Below are positions 7,846 through 17,300 of a DNA stretch of 41,779 nucleotides, piece after piece; position 1 is the stretch's first letter; the number at the start of each line of letters is the position of its first letter. The stretch is taken from positions 1 to 41,779 of the forward strand of contig NZ_SSHJ01000033.1 of the NCBI RefSeq assembly GCF_005925345.1. The letters are read 5' to 3'. A program made the translations under genes and the position numbers. Source of the DNA: Pedobacter ureilyticus. Its GTDB lineage: Bacteria > Bacteroidota > Bacteroidia > Sphingobacteriales > Sphingobacteriaceae. The notes under the pieces are model-generated. The model was not told the origin of the DNA. It saw nothing but the letters and a program-made list of their open reading frames with translations, and made no database searches.

Positions 7846-9234
7846 TTAGACCTTTATGTCCATTATTTTGCCTTTTTTTCGGCTCTCTTCGGCCATAAAG
7901 CCCATCAAATGGCTTTCGATAGAGTCGTCGATGGTAGAAGTTAACAACTTTGGATTTTGTTGACTTACGGCATTTACAAAGTCTTTGGTAAGGAGCCAAT
8001 CGCCACCGCCATGGCCATGATCCTCGTAACCTTTAACATCTTGTGCTTCTGGGATAAACTTGGTTTCTTTTCTGGTTCTGAAGTCATTGTGTACTAACTC
8101 TTTCATGTCGCCCACTAAATCTCCCATAGATCCCATAATTCTAGTACGTCGGCCATGATAAGAGGTGAAAGCCTCCATAGAGAAACTTGCCGTTACACTA
8201 TCTCCAAATTGGATGCTCATTACGTAGTGATCTGGCTGGTCGTTATCCATGCGGTAAACGCAGCGACCATAATTGCTGGTTTTTAATTTCTCTAAGATGT
8301 ATTCTCTGCGGTTTGGAATATTGTCTGGAACGTCCAAAACAGATAAGAAGTGGGTTTGTCTATCTGCATATTCTTTAACAGCAGAATAGGCGCAATCACG
8401 TTCTACTTTACAAGTTACACATCTATCGCTACTGTTGGCAGGTGCATTTTCTTTACGAAACCATTTCAAATCGCCCATGGCAACTATTTTTTTGCTAGGC
8501 TTGTTGATTATCCATTTAATGATGTCTAAATCGTGGCAAGATTTTGCCAAGATGATAGGGGTGGTTTCTTTTGAATTGTGCCAGTTTCCGCGAACATAAG
8601 AATGAGACATGTGTATATGTTCAATAGGTTCGAAATGCTGCACACTAATCACCTCTCCAATAGCACCTTGGGCGATAATTTCCCTCATCTTGATGAAATA
8701 TGGTGCGTATCTTAACACGTGACAAACTGCTACAATACGATTTTTCTTTTTAGCCAATGCCAAAATATCTCTACATTCTTTCTCGGTTGGCGCAATAGGT
8801 TTTTCTAAAAGGATGTCATAGCCCAGTGCTAAAGCTTGCATGCAAGGGCCGTAATGTAAATTATCTGGTGTAGAAATGATGATGGCATCGGCGAACTTAG
8901 GACGTTTAAATACATCTTCCCAAGTGTTAAATCTATTTTCTTGTGGAATAGAATGGATTTTTGCGTATCTCTCATTCCTGAAAGCAATAGGTTCTGCTAC
9001 ACCCACAATCTTTAGGTCGTTTGGAGTGATTTCTGCGTAGGTTCCGTAAACCATTCCTCTATTTCCGGCACCCAAGGTAATGGCGGTAACTGCTTTTTTG
9101 ATTGGTTGGTGAAGTGGGTTATCCTTAATCTTATAGCGATAGGTGTTCTTGTCAACCTTTGCCAAAAGGTCTGAAGTTATTACAGTAGCTCCTAGGCTTA
9201 GCGTTAAAGTTTTTAAAAGATTTCTTCTGTTCAT
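7846..9234 (-). CDS. Gfo/Idh/MocA-family oxidoreductase with a Tat signal
   Basis: A 462-residue NAD(P)-dependent sugar oxidoreductase. The N-terminus MNRRNLLKTLTLSLGATVI has twin arginines followed by a hydrophobic stretch, as in Tat-exported members that fold around their cofactor before export. The Rossmann glycines are in LGAGNRG (54-60), and the catalytic lysine lies in the EKP motif (144-146). A cysteine-rich segment CVTCKVERDC in the middle of the chain is unusual among classic members and may bind metal or form disulfides. It is the last gene of the leftward operon, 37 bases after the aldolase. In this setting it probably oxidises or epimerises a sugar or glycoside in the periplasm. 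The substrate is unknown. Confidence 0.9.
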   Translation of the reverse strand: MNRRNLLKTLTLSLGATVITSDLLAKVDKNTYRYKIKDNPLHQPIKKAVTAITLGAGNRGMVYGTYAEITPNDLKIVGVAEPIAFRNERYAKIHSIPQENRFNTWEDVFKRPKFADAIIISTPDNLHYGPCMQALALGYDILLEKPIAPTEKECRDILALAKKKNRIVAVCHVLRYAPYFIKMREIIAQGAIGEVISVQHFEPIEHIHMSHSYVRGNWHNSKETTPIILAKSCHDLDIIKWIINKPSKKIVAMGDLKWFRKENAPANSSDRCVTCKVERDCAYSAVKEYADRQTHFLSVLDVPDNIPNRREYILEKLKTSNYGRCVYRMDNDQPDHYVMSIQFGDSVTASFSMEAFTSYHGRRTRIMGSMGDLVGDMKELVHNDFRTRKETKFIPEAQDVKGYEDHGHGGGDWLLTKDFVNAVSQQNPKLLTSTIDDSIESHLMGFMAEESRKKGKIMDIKV

Positions 9235-9271
9235 TTTGTTAGTGTTTAGTTTTTTGCGAGCAAAACGGGTT

Positions 9272-10336
9272 TTAGTTTGATTTTTCTTTTAAGAACGTTT
9301 TTACAAATTCATCGTCATTTAGTTGCGGGTAATCACGATAGATACGGTCTATCTCTTCACTTTGTCCGGGCGAAAGACTTTCTTTAGGGTCAATGCACCA
9401 AATTCCTTTTAACAATCCTTGTCGGCGTAATACTTCGTGAATGCCTGAAATGCAACCATGAAAATCATGTGAAGGATCGAATAAAGCAGCATTGCTATCT
9501 GTTACTGCAATGTTGTGGCTCAATAATTCATCAACAAGTGCTGCATTGGGTTTAAGTTTATGCTGTTTAATTTTGTCGAGCAATTCTACAGCTTTTTTGG
9601 TCCAAACGGCCCAATGGCCTAAAAGCCCACCTCTAAAATTGATTTCTGTCTGTCCTTGTGAGGTAGAGAAGCGGTAGGTGGTTAACAGATCGTTTACAAT
9701 ATTGTCGTCGTTGCCTGTATACATAGCCACTTCATCTCTTCTACTAGAGTTAGCTAAAGCACGCATTACATCTAAGGTTTGATATCTGTTGAACGAAGCA
9801 CATTTGATTGCCTCTACATTCTCAATTTCTACGAACTTCGCCCAAAAATCAAACGAAAAAATTCTGCCACCAACAGAAGGTTGTAGGTAAAAGCCAAAAA
9901 CTGGAATTACCTGTGCCACTTGGCGTACACGTTCTAAAATGTCTTCTTCTGTCCAGTCTTGTAGTCCGCCCATACTTAGCAAGCCAATGTGGTAACCATG
10001 TTTAATGGCAAGTTTAGCTTCATTAACTGCTTGTTCGGTAGGTCCGCAAATGCCACAAACTTTAAGGAAGGGTCGGTCTAATTTAGCATTTGCAATTTCT
10101 TCACTGGCCAATTCAATCACTTTCTCAAATAGGCTTACTTCCGGTTCCCTAATCTCGAATTGCGTAGAATGTACGGCAATAGCTATACCGCCGGCACCCG
10201 AGTTCATATAGTATTGCGTCAGTAATCGCTGATGATGTTCGTCTAATGTTCTGTCTTCGTTTAGGGCTAACGGATGTGCCGGTATTACCGTTCCTTCCAT
10301 TAAATGTCTTTTCAATTCTCTTGATAATTTGTTCAT
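9272..10336 (-). CDS. DapA/NAL-family aldolase (2-keto-3-deoxy acid type)
   Basis: A class I (Schiff-base) aldolase of the dihydrodipicolinate synthase/N-acetylneuraminate lyase superfamily. The start chosen is ATG at 10336, not the in-frame ATG at 10381. It overlaps the TAA of the upstream gene (TAATG) and is preceded by GGAGG, one of the few strong Shine-Dalgarno sites here. Numbered from this start (354 residues), the catalytic lysine is K178 in EAIKCASFNR and the proton-relay tyrosine is Y150 in GFYLQPS. Their 28-residue separation equals that of Y133 and K161 in E. coli DapA. SGAGGIAIAVHSTQFE takes the place of the usual GTTGE pyruvate-carboxylate loop. With the dehydratase of this locus it plausibly cleaves a 2-keto-3-deoxy sugar acid to pyruvate and an aldehyde. 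Confidence 0.85.
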   Translation of the reverse strand: MNKLSRELKRHLMEGTVIPAHPLALNEDRTLDEHHQRLLTQYYMNSGAGGIAIAVHSTQFEIREPEVSLFEKVIELASEEIANAKLDRPFLKVCGICGPTEQAVNEAKLAIKHGYHIGLLSMGGLQDWTEEDILERVRQVAQVIPVFGFYLQPSVGGRIFSFDFWAKFVEIENVEAIKCASFNRYQTLDVMRALANSSRRDEVAMYTGNDDNIVNDLLTTYRFSTSQGQTEINFRGGLLGHWAVWTKKAVELLDKIKQHKLKPNAALVDELLSHNIAVTDSNAALFDPSHDFHGCISGIHEVLRRQGLLKGIWCIDPKESLSPGQSEEIDRIYRDYPQLNDDEFVKTFLKEKSN

Positions 10337-11355
10337 TAAAATTTTCCTCCTCTCTCTTGAAAATGAGTGTCTTTGTTCCAAAGTTCGCCACCGTTTAAAA
10401 TCCAGTTGGCGGTATGTTCAATTGCTTCTCTAATGGTAGTTCTAGGGTAGCCAAATAATCGATGACATTCTGATGCGTTGTTTAATAAAGCGGTATCTGC
10501 TCCCGAACCAGTAAACTGTGGTGTTTTATTCAATAGCAAGCCAAATTGTTCGGCTATCCATTTGGTAGATAAAATTTCTGGTCCGGTAACATTTAAAATT
10601 TTAGCCGGACTGCTACAGTGTAGTAACGATCTGATGGCGATTTCGTTGGCATCGCCCTGCCAAATTACATTCACATTTTGTGTGGTAAGGTCTACAGGCT
10701 TTCCGGTATTTACAGCTTTGGCAATCTCTATCAATACGCCATATCTAAAATCAACAGCATAATTTAGCCTGTAAATTAACATCGGGGTATTGTTCTTTTT
10801 AGAAAAGTATTCGAAAATCCTTTCCCTACCTAAACAAGATTGTGCATATTCGCCAATGGGTTCTGGAGATTGCTCCTCAGATACACCGCCTTCTTTGAGG
10901 TTTACAAACGGCAATACATTACCAGAAGAGAAAGCAACAATTTTAGAATTTTTGAAGTGTGATGAAACCAAGCCTGGTAAATAAGCATTCATTGCCCAAG
11001 TGAAATCTTCGTTGCCTGTGGTACCAAATTTATGCCCCGCTAGGTAAATGATATTAGGCACCTGTGGAAGTTTCTTTAAATCTTCTTCGTTTAGTAAATC
11101 GCAGGCGATGGTTTCAATCCCTTCACGCTCTAGTTCTTCTCTTAAGCTTCCATTAGAAAACCTTGATGCACCAATTACTTTTTTTTCAATTCCCGCCGCT
11201 TTAACCGCTTGTATGGTTAAAATCGCCATGCTTGGCCCCATTTTTCCGCCAATGCCTAGAAACATGATATCGCCATCTATTTTTTTGATGTCTTCAATTA
11301 ATGCTGTTGAAGGTGCTAAAAGTTTTGCTTCGAATTCTTTTAAATCCAATTTCAT
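10336..11355 (-). CDS. NAD-dependent epimerase/dehydratase-type protein (extended SDR)
   Basis: A 339-residue Rossmann protein. The nucleotide-binding glycines are in FLGIGGKMGPS (34-40), followed by the extended-SDR pattern IIYLAGHKFGTTG and AFSSGNVLPF. The usual YxxxK catalytic pair is not clear: Y170 starts YAQSCLGRER, where the +4 residue is cysteine rather than lysine. The active-site chemistry may therefore differ, or the family may be only distantly related to the epimerases. It overlaps the aldolase by one base (TAATG), implying translational coupling, and follows the transporter by 6 bases. A role in converting a sugar or lactone intermediate is likely. Epimerase, dehydratase and dehydrogenase are all possible. 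Confidence 0.82.
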   Translation of the reverse strand: MKLDLKEFEAKLLAPSTALIEDIKKIDGDIMFLGIGGKMGPSMAILTIQAVKAAGIEKKVIGASRFSNGSLREELEREGIETIACDLLNEEDLKKLPQVPNIIYLAGHKFGTTGNEDFTWAMNAYLPGLVSSHFKNSKIVAFSSGNVLPFVNLKEGGVSEEQSPEPIGEYAQSCLGRERIFEYFSKKNNTPMLIYRLNYAVDFRYGVLIEIAKAVNTGKPVDLTTQNVNVIWQGDANEIAIRSLLHCSSPAKILNVTGPEILSTKWIAEQFGLLLNKTPQFTGSGADTALLNNASECHRLFGYPRTTIREAIEHTANWILNGGELWNKDTHFQERGGKF

Positions 11356-11361
11356 TTGTTG

Positions 11362-12591
11362 TTATTTTATTAAGGTAATTAGGTTGCTTATTGCCAGGCC
11401 TATTAAGAGTAATAGCCCTAAAAAGCCACAAAACTTTGTTGTGGAGTTGTTTACATGTTCTCCCATAATTTCTCGGTCGTTTGCAACCATCAATATGGCT
11501 ATCCCGATAAACGGTACTAAAAAAATGGTAATGCTTTGCGCAAATACGATGAGTTCTAGGGGGAGTTTTCCAAATATCAAAGCGATAAGTCCGCCAAATA
11601 TCATCACTAAAGAGATGAATAGTTTGACCATTTTGTGGTTAAGATTGTTGCCGTATTGGAAAGTATCTCCTAATAATGAGCCTCCTAAAACTGCGTTGCC
11701 AATTAATGAGGAAAATGAGGCGCCAAAAAGACCGATAAAAAACAGAACTTTCGCACCTGAACCCAGTAATGGCTCCAAAGCTTTGCCCATTTCTGCGGCC
11801 GAGTTTACTTTAATGTTTTGAGGGTAGAGAGCTTTGGCAGCGCAAATTAATACAGCGGCACTCATGATGCCTAATATGATAATACCAACTTGGCTTCCCA
11901 TAAGTGTTTCTTTGGAAGAGTGCTTAGTAGATAGTTTTTTTCTGGTTTGTACCAGATAACTTTGATAAAATGCGCCCACAATGGAAAAGCAAGATGCTGT
12001 AAACGCTATAATCAAACCTAAAGATCCGTCTGGGAAACTGGGCATAATACCTTTGCCTAAATCACTCGGCGATGGGGGAGATATGATGACGGTGGTAAGA
12101 AACGCAAATAGCATTATCATAATAAGTGCTAACATGAGTTTCTCGAAGATGAGATAAAAGGAGCGAAAAAACAGAAGCGAAATACCCAGGACATTAAAAA
12201 TGATAATCCAAATTTTGGGATTGGTACCAGTAGCTTCTGAAATAGAGAGCGATACGCCTGTAGCATTGCCAGCTTGAAATGAAGTAGCCACCAGAAAGAT
12301 GCCTATTCCGATAAAGAGGGAAGAGGCTTTGCCGTACTTTTTCCTAATTAAAGTAAGCAGGGTCTCGTCTGCGGCCATACCAATTCTTGAAGACATATTC
12401 GCATAAATAGACATGAAGAAAATAGCTACTACAATAATCCAAAGTAGGCTAAATCCGTAATCTGCACCCATTTTTGAGGTAATTGTCATTTTACTTGGTC
12501 CAAAAATTAGTGCCGCTGTAATAATACCTGGGCCCAGAATGGAGAGTATATTCCTCAATGTATCACGTGTAGGCTTATTGCTTGCTTCCAT
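11362..12591 (-). CDS. Nramp-fold membrane transporter lacking the canonical metal site
   Basis: A 409-residue inner-membrane protein with about eleven hydrophobic segments. The opening LGPGIITAALIFGPSKMT and the later SIVGAFYQSYLVQ correspond to TM1 and TM6 of Nramp (SLC11) divalent-metal transporters. The residues that bind metal are replaced. The TM1 motif DPGN reads GPSK (31-34), and the TM6 motif MPH reads QSY (210-212), so the aspartate, asparagine and methionine ligands are gone and a lysine lies in the site. Known divergent Nramp relatives include magnesium transporters, but a lysine here argues against a divalent cation. It lies between the PQQ dehydrogenase (1 base away) and the epimerase (6 bases), so an organic acid or sugar acid is a plausible cargo. 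That substrate is inference. Confidence 0.85.
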   Translation of the reverse strand: MEASNKPTRDTLRNILSILGPGIITAALIFGPSKMTITSKMGADYGFSLLWIIVVAIFFMSIYANMSSRIGMAADETLLTLIRKKYGKASSLFIGIGIFLVATSFQAGNATGVSLSISEATGTNPKIWIIIFNVLGISLLFFRSFYLIFEKLMLALIMIMLFAFLTTVIISPPSPSDLGKGIMPSFPDGSLGLIIAFTASCFSIVGAFYQSYLVQTRKKLSTKHSSKETLMGSQVGIIILGIMSAAVLICAAKALYPQNIKVNSAAEMGKALEPLLGSGAKVLFFIGLFGASFSSLIGNAVLGGSLLGDTFQYGNNLNHKMVKLFISLVMIFGGLIALIFGKLPLELIVFAQSITIFLVPFIGIAILMVANDREIMGEHVNNSTTKFCGFLGLLLLIGLAISNLITLIK

Positions 12592-12592
12592 T

Positions 12593-14098
12593 TTAGTTTT
12601 TTGTTTGCTTGTATTGGTTTACCGTTATGGTAGGAGCCTGGTTTTTAAAATTGGTTCTGATGTGGTTTATGATGGCAGTTGCCTCTTCGTCCTTTAAAAA
12701 AGAAAAAGCTGGCATTTGGGCATCATATTTTATGCCGCCAATAGTTTGGTCTTTTAGTCCGTTTGAGATAATTTGGGCTAAAGTTTTTACATCTCCATTT
12801 ACTGCCGCCGAATTTTCTAAAGCCGGGAAAGTGCCTTTAATTCCCTTCCCATCTGTTTTATGGCAAGAAGCACAGTAGGAATCGTAAAGTGCTCTTCCAG
12901 AAAGTTTGGCGATAGGGGAATTTGTCGCGGTTTTAATTGGTTGTAAAATCGTACCTGTGGTTTTGTCGGTTAAGCTAAGTTTGAAGATTTTATCGTCATC
13001 TTTTTTTGGAAAGCCTTTTTGAGGATTCCAGTCTCTGTTGCTAGAACAGAAGTAAACATCGCCATTTGGCAAAACCAGTACAGAACGTAACCTGCCCAAC
13101 ATATTTTTAAACAAAATATATTCGTCAATTACCTTTTGTCCATCTTCAGAAAGTTTTAGAACTCGTAGTGACTGGCTTTTTAATGTAGTTAAAATTAGGC
13201 TGTTTTTCCATTCTGATATTTTGGTATTGCCATAATACGCAATGCCAGCTGGAGCAATTACCGGTGTCCATGATTGGAGTGGTTCGGTAAATGATACTGC
13301 CTTCGTGCTGTCCGTTTCTTTTTTTGGAGGATTTTTCCCCTCTTTTAAAGGCCATCCATAATTATGTAAAGGTCTAATTAGGTTCACTTCGTCTTCAACG
13401 GCATCGCCATGTTCCGAGGTGTAGATCAATCCGTTTGCGCCAAGCGTTAAACCTTGCATATTTCTAAAACCCCAGGCGTATACATAACTGTCGGGAATCG
13501 GATTGTCTTTTGGGATACTGCCATCTATATTAATACGCAGTATTTTACCGTTTAACCTCATTACATCCTGTGCGTTCGCGTCTATCGCGGCATCGCCGGT
13601 AGCCCAATAAATCTTCCCGTCATTTCCAATAATTATTCTAGAACCATTGTGGCCAGTATTTCCTGGTATCTGTAAAAGTAATTTCGGGTTTTCTATCGAA
13701 CCATCCTTATAAGTATATCTGTATAAATTAGAATAGATTTTAGCACCGATTTTTGTAGTGTAAGAAACAAATAAGTATTGTTCACCTGCTTGTGGTTGGT
13801 AGAGTGCCATTCCCAGTAAGCCAGTAGTGCGCTGCTGAAAAACATTTGGGATGGTTTTGATTAATTGGACACTATTATCGCTCAGGTCGATTTTTTTTAT
13901 GCTCCCTTTAATTTCTGAAAAAATGATATAGTTGTTGGTTTTGTCGTACTGAAGATCCCAAGGCACGTCTAAGCTGTCTGTTGTCAACGAAAGTGCGAGC
14001 TTTGAATTTTCCAACACTACGGTGGTTAAAATATGTTCTTCGTTTCGTTTGCACGAGAATATAGTGAGTATGATATATAAAATAAACAGTTGCCTCAT
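12593..14098 (-). CDS. PQQ-dependent sugar dehydrogenase fused to cytochrome c, lipoprotein
   Basis: A 501-residue periplasmic lipoprotein. The N-terminus has a short signal ending IFS-C16 (lipobox) followed by KRNEE. Residues about 35-375 are a six-bladed propeller of the soluble aldose dehydrogenase (GSDH) family. H150 in NTGHNGSRI matches the catalytic histidine, and R212 in WGFRNMQG matches the PQQ-contacting arginine of the Acinetobacter enzyme. Residues about 398-485 are a class I cytochrome c: heme motif C409-A-S-C412-H413 and axial Met462 in AQMPAF. The fusion would oxidise a sugar to its lactone at the membrane surface and pass electrons through the attached heme. It is the first gene of the leftward operon, read from the palindrome-bearing region shared with susC. 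Confidence 0.92.
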   Translation of the reverse strand: MRQLFILYIILTIFSCKRNEEHILTTVVLENSKLALSLTTDSLDVPWDLQYDKTNNYIIFSEIKGSIKKIDLSDNSVQLIKTIPNVFQQRTTGLLGMALYQPQAGEQYLFVSYTTKIGAKIYSNLYRYTYKDGSIENPKLLLQIPGNTGHNGSRIIIGNDGKIYWATGDAAIDANAQDVMRLNGKILRINIDGSIPKDNPIPDSYVYAWGFRNMQGLTLGANGLIYTSEHGDAVEDEVNLIRPLHNYGWPLKEGKNPPKKETDSTKAVSFTEPLQSWTPVIAPAGIAYYGNTKISEWKNSLILTTLKSQSLRVLKLSEDGQKVIDEYILFKNMLGRLRSVLVLPNGDVYFCSSNRDWNPQKGFPKKDDDKIFKLSLTDKTTGTILQPIKTATNSPIAKLSGRALYDSYCASCHKTDGKGIKGTFPALENSAAVNGDVKTLAQIISNGLKDQTIGGIKYDAQMPAFSFLKDEEATAIINHIRTNFKNQAPTITVNQYKQTKN

Positions 14099-14166
14099 TG
14101 GTTTATTGCTTAGGTGTTCCGTGAATTAAAGTTAATCACAAATAATAATATATACAAAAAAAGATT

Positions 14167-14184
14167 AAAATTGTATACAATTTT
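14167..14184. promoter_or_regulatory. 18-bp perfect palindrome, candidate GntR operator
   Basis: AAAATTGTATACAATTTT is an exact palindrome centred on GTATAC, in the divergent region between the PQQ-dehydrogenase operon and susC. Related sites occur near 14281, 25142, 25165 and 23649 in the same locus. GntR/FCD regulators bind short palindromes of this type. Confidence 0.65.
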
Positions 14185-14272
14185 TAGTCAGTTTGGATTA
14201 TTTTTTTTTGATAAAATTTTGTTTTTTAAAAAATCATTTCTAATTTCATCTAAAAGTATTCAATTGTTGCTT

Positions 14273-14290
14273 TATAATGTATACAATTTA
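14273..14290. promoter_or_regulatory. Second GTATAC site upstream of susC
   Basis: TAATGTATACAATTTA contains TGTATACA (14278-14285), with imperfect flanks. Its centre is 106 bp from the centre of the perfect palindrome at 14167-14184, close to ten helical turns, and about 50 bp before the susC start. It is a candidate operator close to the susC promoter. Confidence 0.55.
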
Positions 14291-14332
14291 TACTAAGAAA
14301 CAACCTAACAAACTATATTAACCTAAAGTACT

Positions 14333-17300
14333 ATGAGGTGTAAATTTCTAAGGGCGGGGAAAATGCTGAAGTCTCGGTATTTCTTGTTGCTTTGTGCTAG
14401 TTATCCTGGTTTTAATTATGCCAGTGATATTGGTCGGACTTATTCTTACGAAAGTGAACATACACTGTTTGCTGGTGTGGCGTATGTAACTCCAAAAATC
14501 TTGTTGCAAAAAACTGTCGTCGGTTTCGTTAAAGATGAGGACGGGCTGCCTTTGCCAGGAGTTGAAGTGCGTAATTTGAATACTTCGGATGTGGTGGTAA
14601 CAGACGCCGATGGTAAATTCCAGATTAAAGCAGCTGACACGGATCAAATTCAATTTAGGCTGATTGGATTTTCTGCTATAACGTTAAGCTCCAAGGAAGT
14701 TACTTCGGTGGTAATGAAAGCAGAAACCAGTAAGCTTAACGAAGTTGTGGTGGTAGGTTATGGTGCACAGAAAAAAGCAAATATTGTTGGAGCAGTTGCT
14801 TCGGCCAAGTTTGACGAGACTATAAGTAGTAGAGGGCTTTCTAATGCATCTTCGGCTTTACAAGGTTTGCTGCCAGGCCTAGCGGTTACGCAAAGTTCGG
14901 GTATGGCAGGTAATAATGCAGCAGAACTTTTAATTAGAGGATTAGGAACGGTGAACAATGCCGGACCCCTAGTAATTGTAGATGGCATGCCTGATGTAAA
15001 TATGAACAGGGTAAACGTAAACGATATTGAAAGTGTTTCTGTTCTAAAGGATGCTTCGGCCGCTGCAGTTTATGGATCCAGAGCAGCAAATGGTGTGATA
15101 TTGATCACTACAAAATCGGGTAAACGTAATACAAAGCCAAGTATTAGCTTTAATAATAGTCTATCGCTAGTTAGTCCAACAGGTAATGTAAATTTTGTAA
15201 ATAATTATGCAAAAGCATTGACTGCAACACAGGTTGCGCAATCTGCTAATGTTGCCGCTTCTAATTTTGCTTTTAAAAATGGAACCATAGACCAATGGTT
15301 GGCATTGAGTATGATTGATCCAAAAAGATATCCAAGTACCAATTGGTGGGATGTAGTTTTGAGAGATGGTTTAGCTCAGAATTATAATATTTCTGTTAAT
15401 GGCGGTAGTGATAATAGCAATTACTATTTGTCTCTAGGTGCTTTAGATGAACGAGGTATACAAATCGAAAATAATTTTAAGCGTTACAACTTGGCGTTCA
15501 ATATGGATACCAAGATTGTTGAAAAACTAACTTCGGGTATTAGGTTTGCTGGAAACTGGTCGCAGTTCAAGTACAACTATACCGAGGGTATGACGGCAAA
15601 TGGGTCTAGTGGTCTAGATCTTTTTTCTGCACCAGCAGGTATTTTGCCTTATGATCCGGTTACGGGGTATTATGGTGGGGCTATGGCCTACAATGAAAGT
15701 TCTCAGGCTTCTAACATGTATGCGGATTATATGGTTAGAAACAGAAACAACATGGACCAAAAGCAGGCTAATTTAAGTGGGTATCTAGAGTGGAAACCAA
15801 TTTCCGGACTAACCGCAAATGTGAACTATGCACTGAGCTATAACAACAGGTTCGATTGGAGAGCTGATATGCCTACACAGGCCTATAATTTTCAGACAGA
15901 TGCTTGGGGACCTAGAATTTATGTAGGTAACAACGAACCTATCTACAATACAGACCGAGAGAATTTTAAAACGCAGCTTAACGCTAGTTTGGGTTATGAT
16001 AAAACCTTTGGCAAATCACATGTGTTCTCGGCAAAAGTGATTTATAGTGAGGAGTTCTGGAAGGATAGATATCTTGCAGCTAGTAGAGGTACGCGTTTAA
16101 ATCCAAATATTTTTGAAATAGATGGAGCCTTAAATGAGGTTCAAACCACCGGAGGTAGTTCGGAGATGGAAGGCTTGAGATCATATATTGGACGTTTGGG
16201 CTATACTTTTAAAGATAGATATATCTTGGAAGGTACATTCAGGGCAGATGGTTCTTCTAAGTTTTTACCCGGAGACCAGTATGGCTACTTCCCGGCTGGA
16301 GCTTTTGGATGGCGTTTATCAGAAGAAGAATTTATTAAACCATTTTTTGAAAAAATCAAAATTAACTCGGCAAAATTTAGGGTTTCTTATGGTAGTTTGG
16401 GCAATAATTATGGTGTTGGAAGGTATGAACAACAAGAATTACTTACCGCTGGTCATTATTTTATAGATGGTGCGGCCGTGGTTGGTTTAACCAATAAGAA
16501 ATTTATCAATTATGCCCTTACTTGGGAAAAAACGAACATTTTTAATGTAGGCTTTGATGTGTCTATGCTAAATAATAAGCTCTTGGTAGAGTTAGATTAT
16601 TATGATAGAAAAACGATAGGCATGAACAGATCTTCAGATTTGTCTACACACTTATTGGGCGTTTATATCGCTCCCAGAAGAAATATTGGAGATATGCTTA
16701 ACCAAGGTTTTGAAGCCAATTTAACATGGAACGATAAGAAAGGCGATTTCAGGTACACGGTTAATTTAAACTATTCTACAAATAGAAATACTTTGCTGTC
16801 TTGGAGCGAGACTTTGCAAAGAGGTTCCTTATTCGTGAACATGCCTTATAATTTTGTTTATGCTTTCGAGTCGATGGGGATTGCACAAACTTGGGAAGAT
16901 GTTTATAAAGCAACGCCGCAAGGTGCAGCACCAGGTGATATCTTAATTAAAGATTTAAATGGCGATGGCAGAATTGATGCCAATGATAGAAAAGCTTATC
17001 CTAACTACCAGTTAGGTCGCCCTACGTCTAACTATGCTTTAAGAGGCTCAGCTTCTTGGAAAGGGTTTGATATGGCCATTTTACTGCAAGGGTCTTACGG
17101 TAGAAAAGAGTTTTGGATGAATAGGGTGAACAGCTCGTTCTTAGGTACATCTGCGCAAGCGGTTACCGATGAACAGTTGAATCAGACTTGGAACTTGGAT
17201 AATAGAGGTGCCGAGTATCCTAGGTTGTTGCCTAGCGGATTGGGTTCTACAAGTACCAATAATTATGTAAGTACTTTTTGGTTGCAAGATTTATCATACC

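Noticed and set aside
10337..10381. Earlier start for the DapA-type aldolase.
   Set aside because: It would add 15 residues inside the upstream gene; the ATG at 10336 has a GGAGG site and the usual N-terminus.
11048..11821. A 257-residue rightward open frame.
   Set aside because: It lies antisense to the Nramp-like and epimerase genes; its low-complexity S/P/I-rich translation is typical of a shadow frame.
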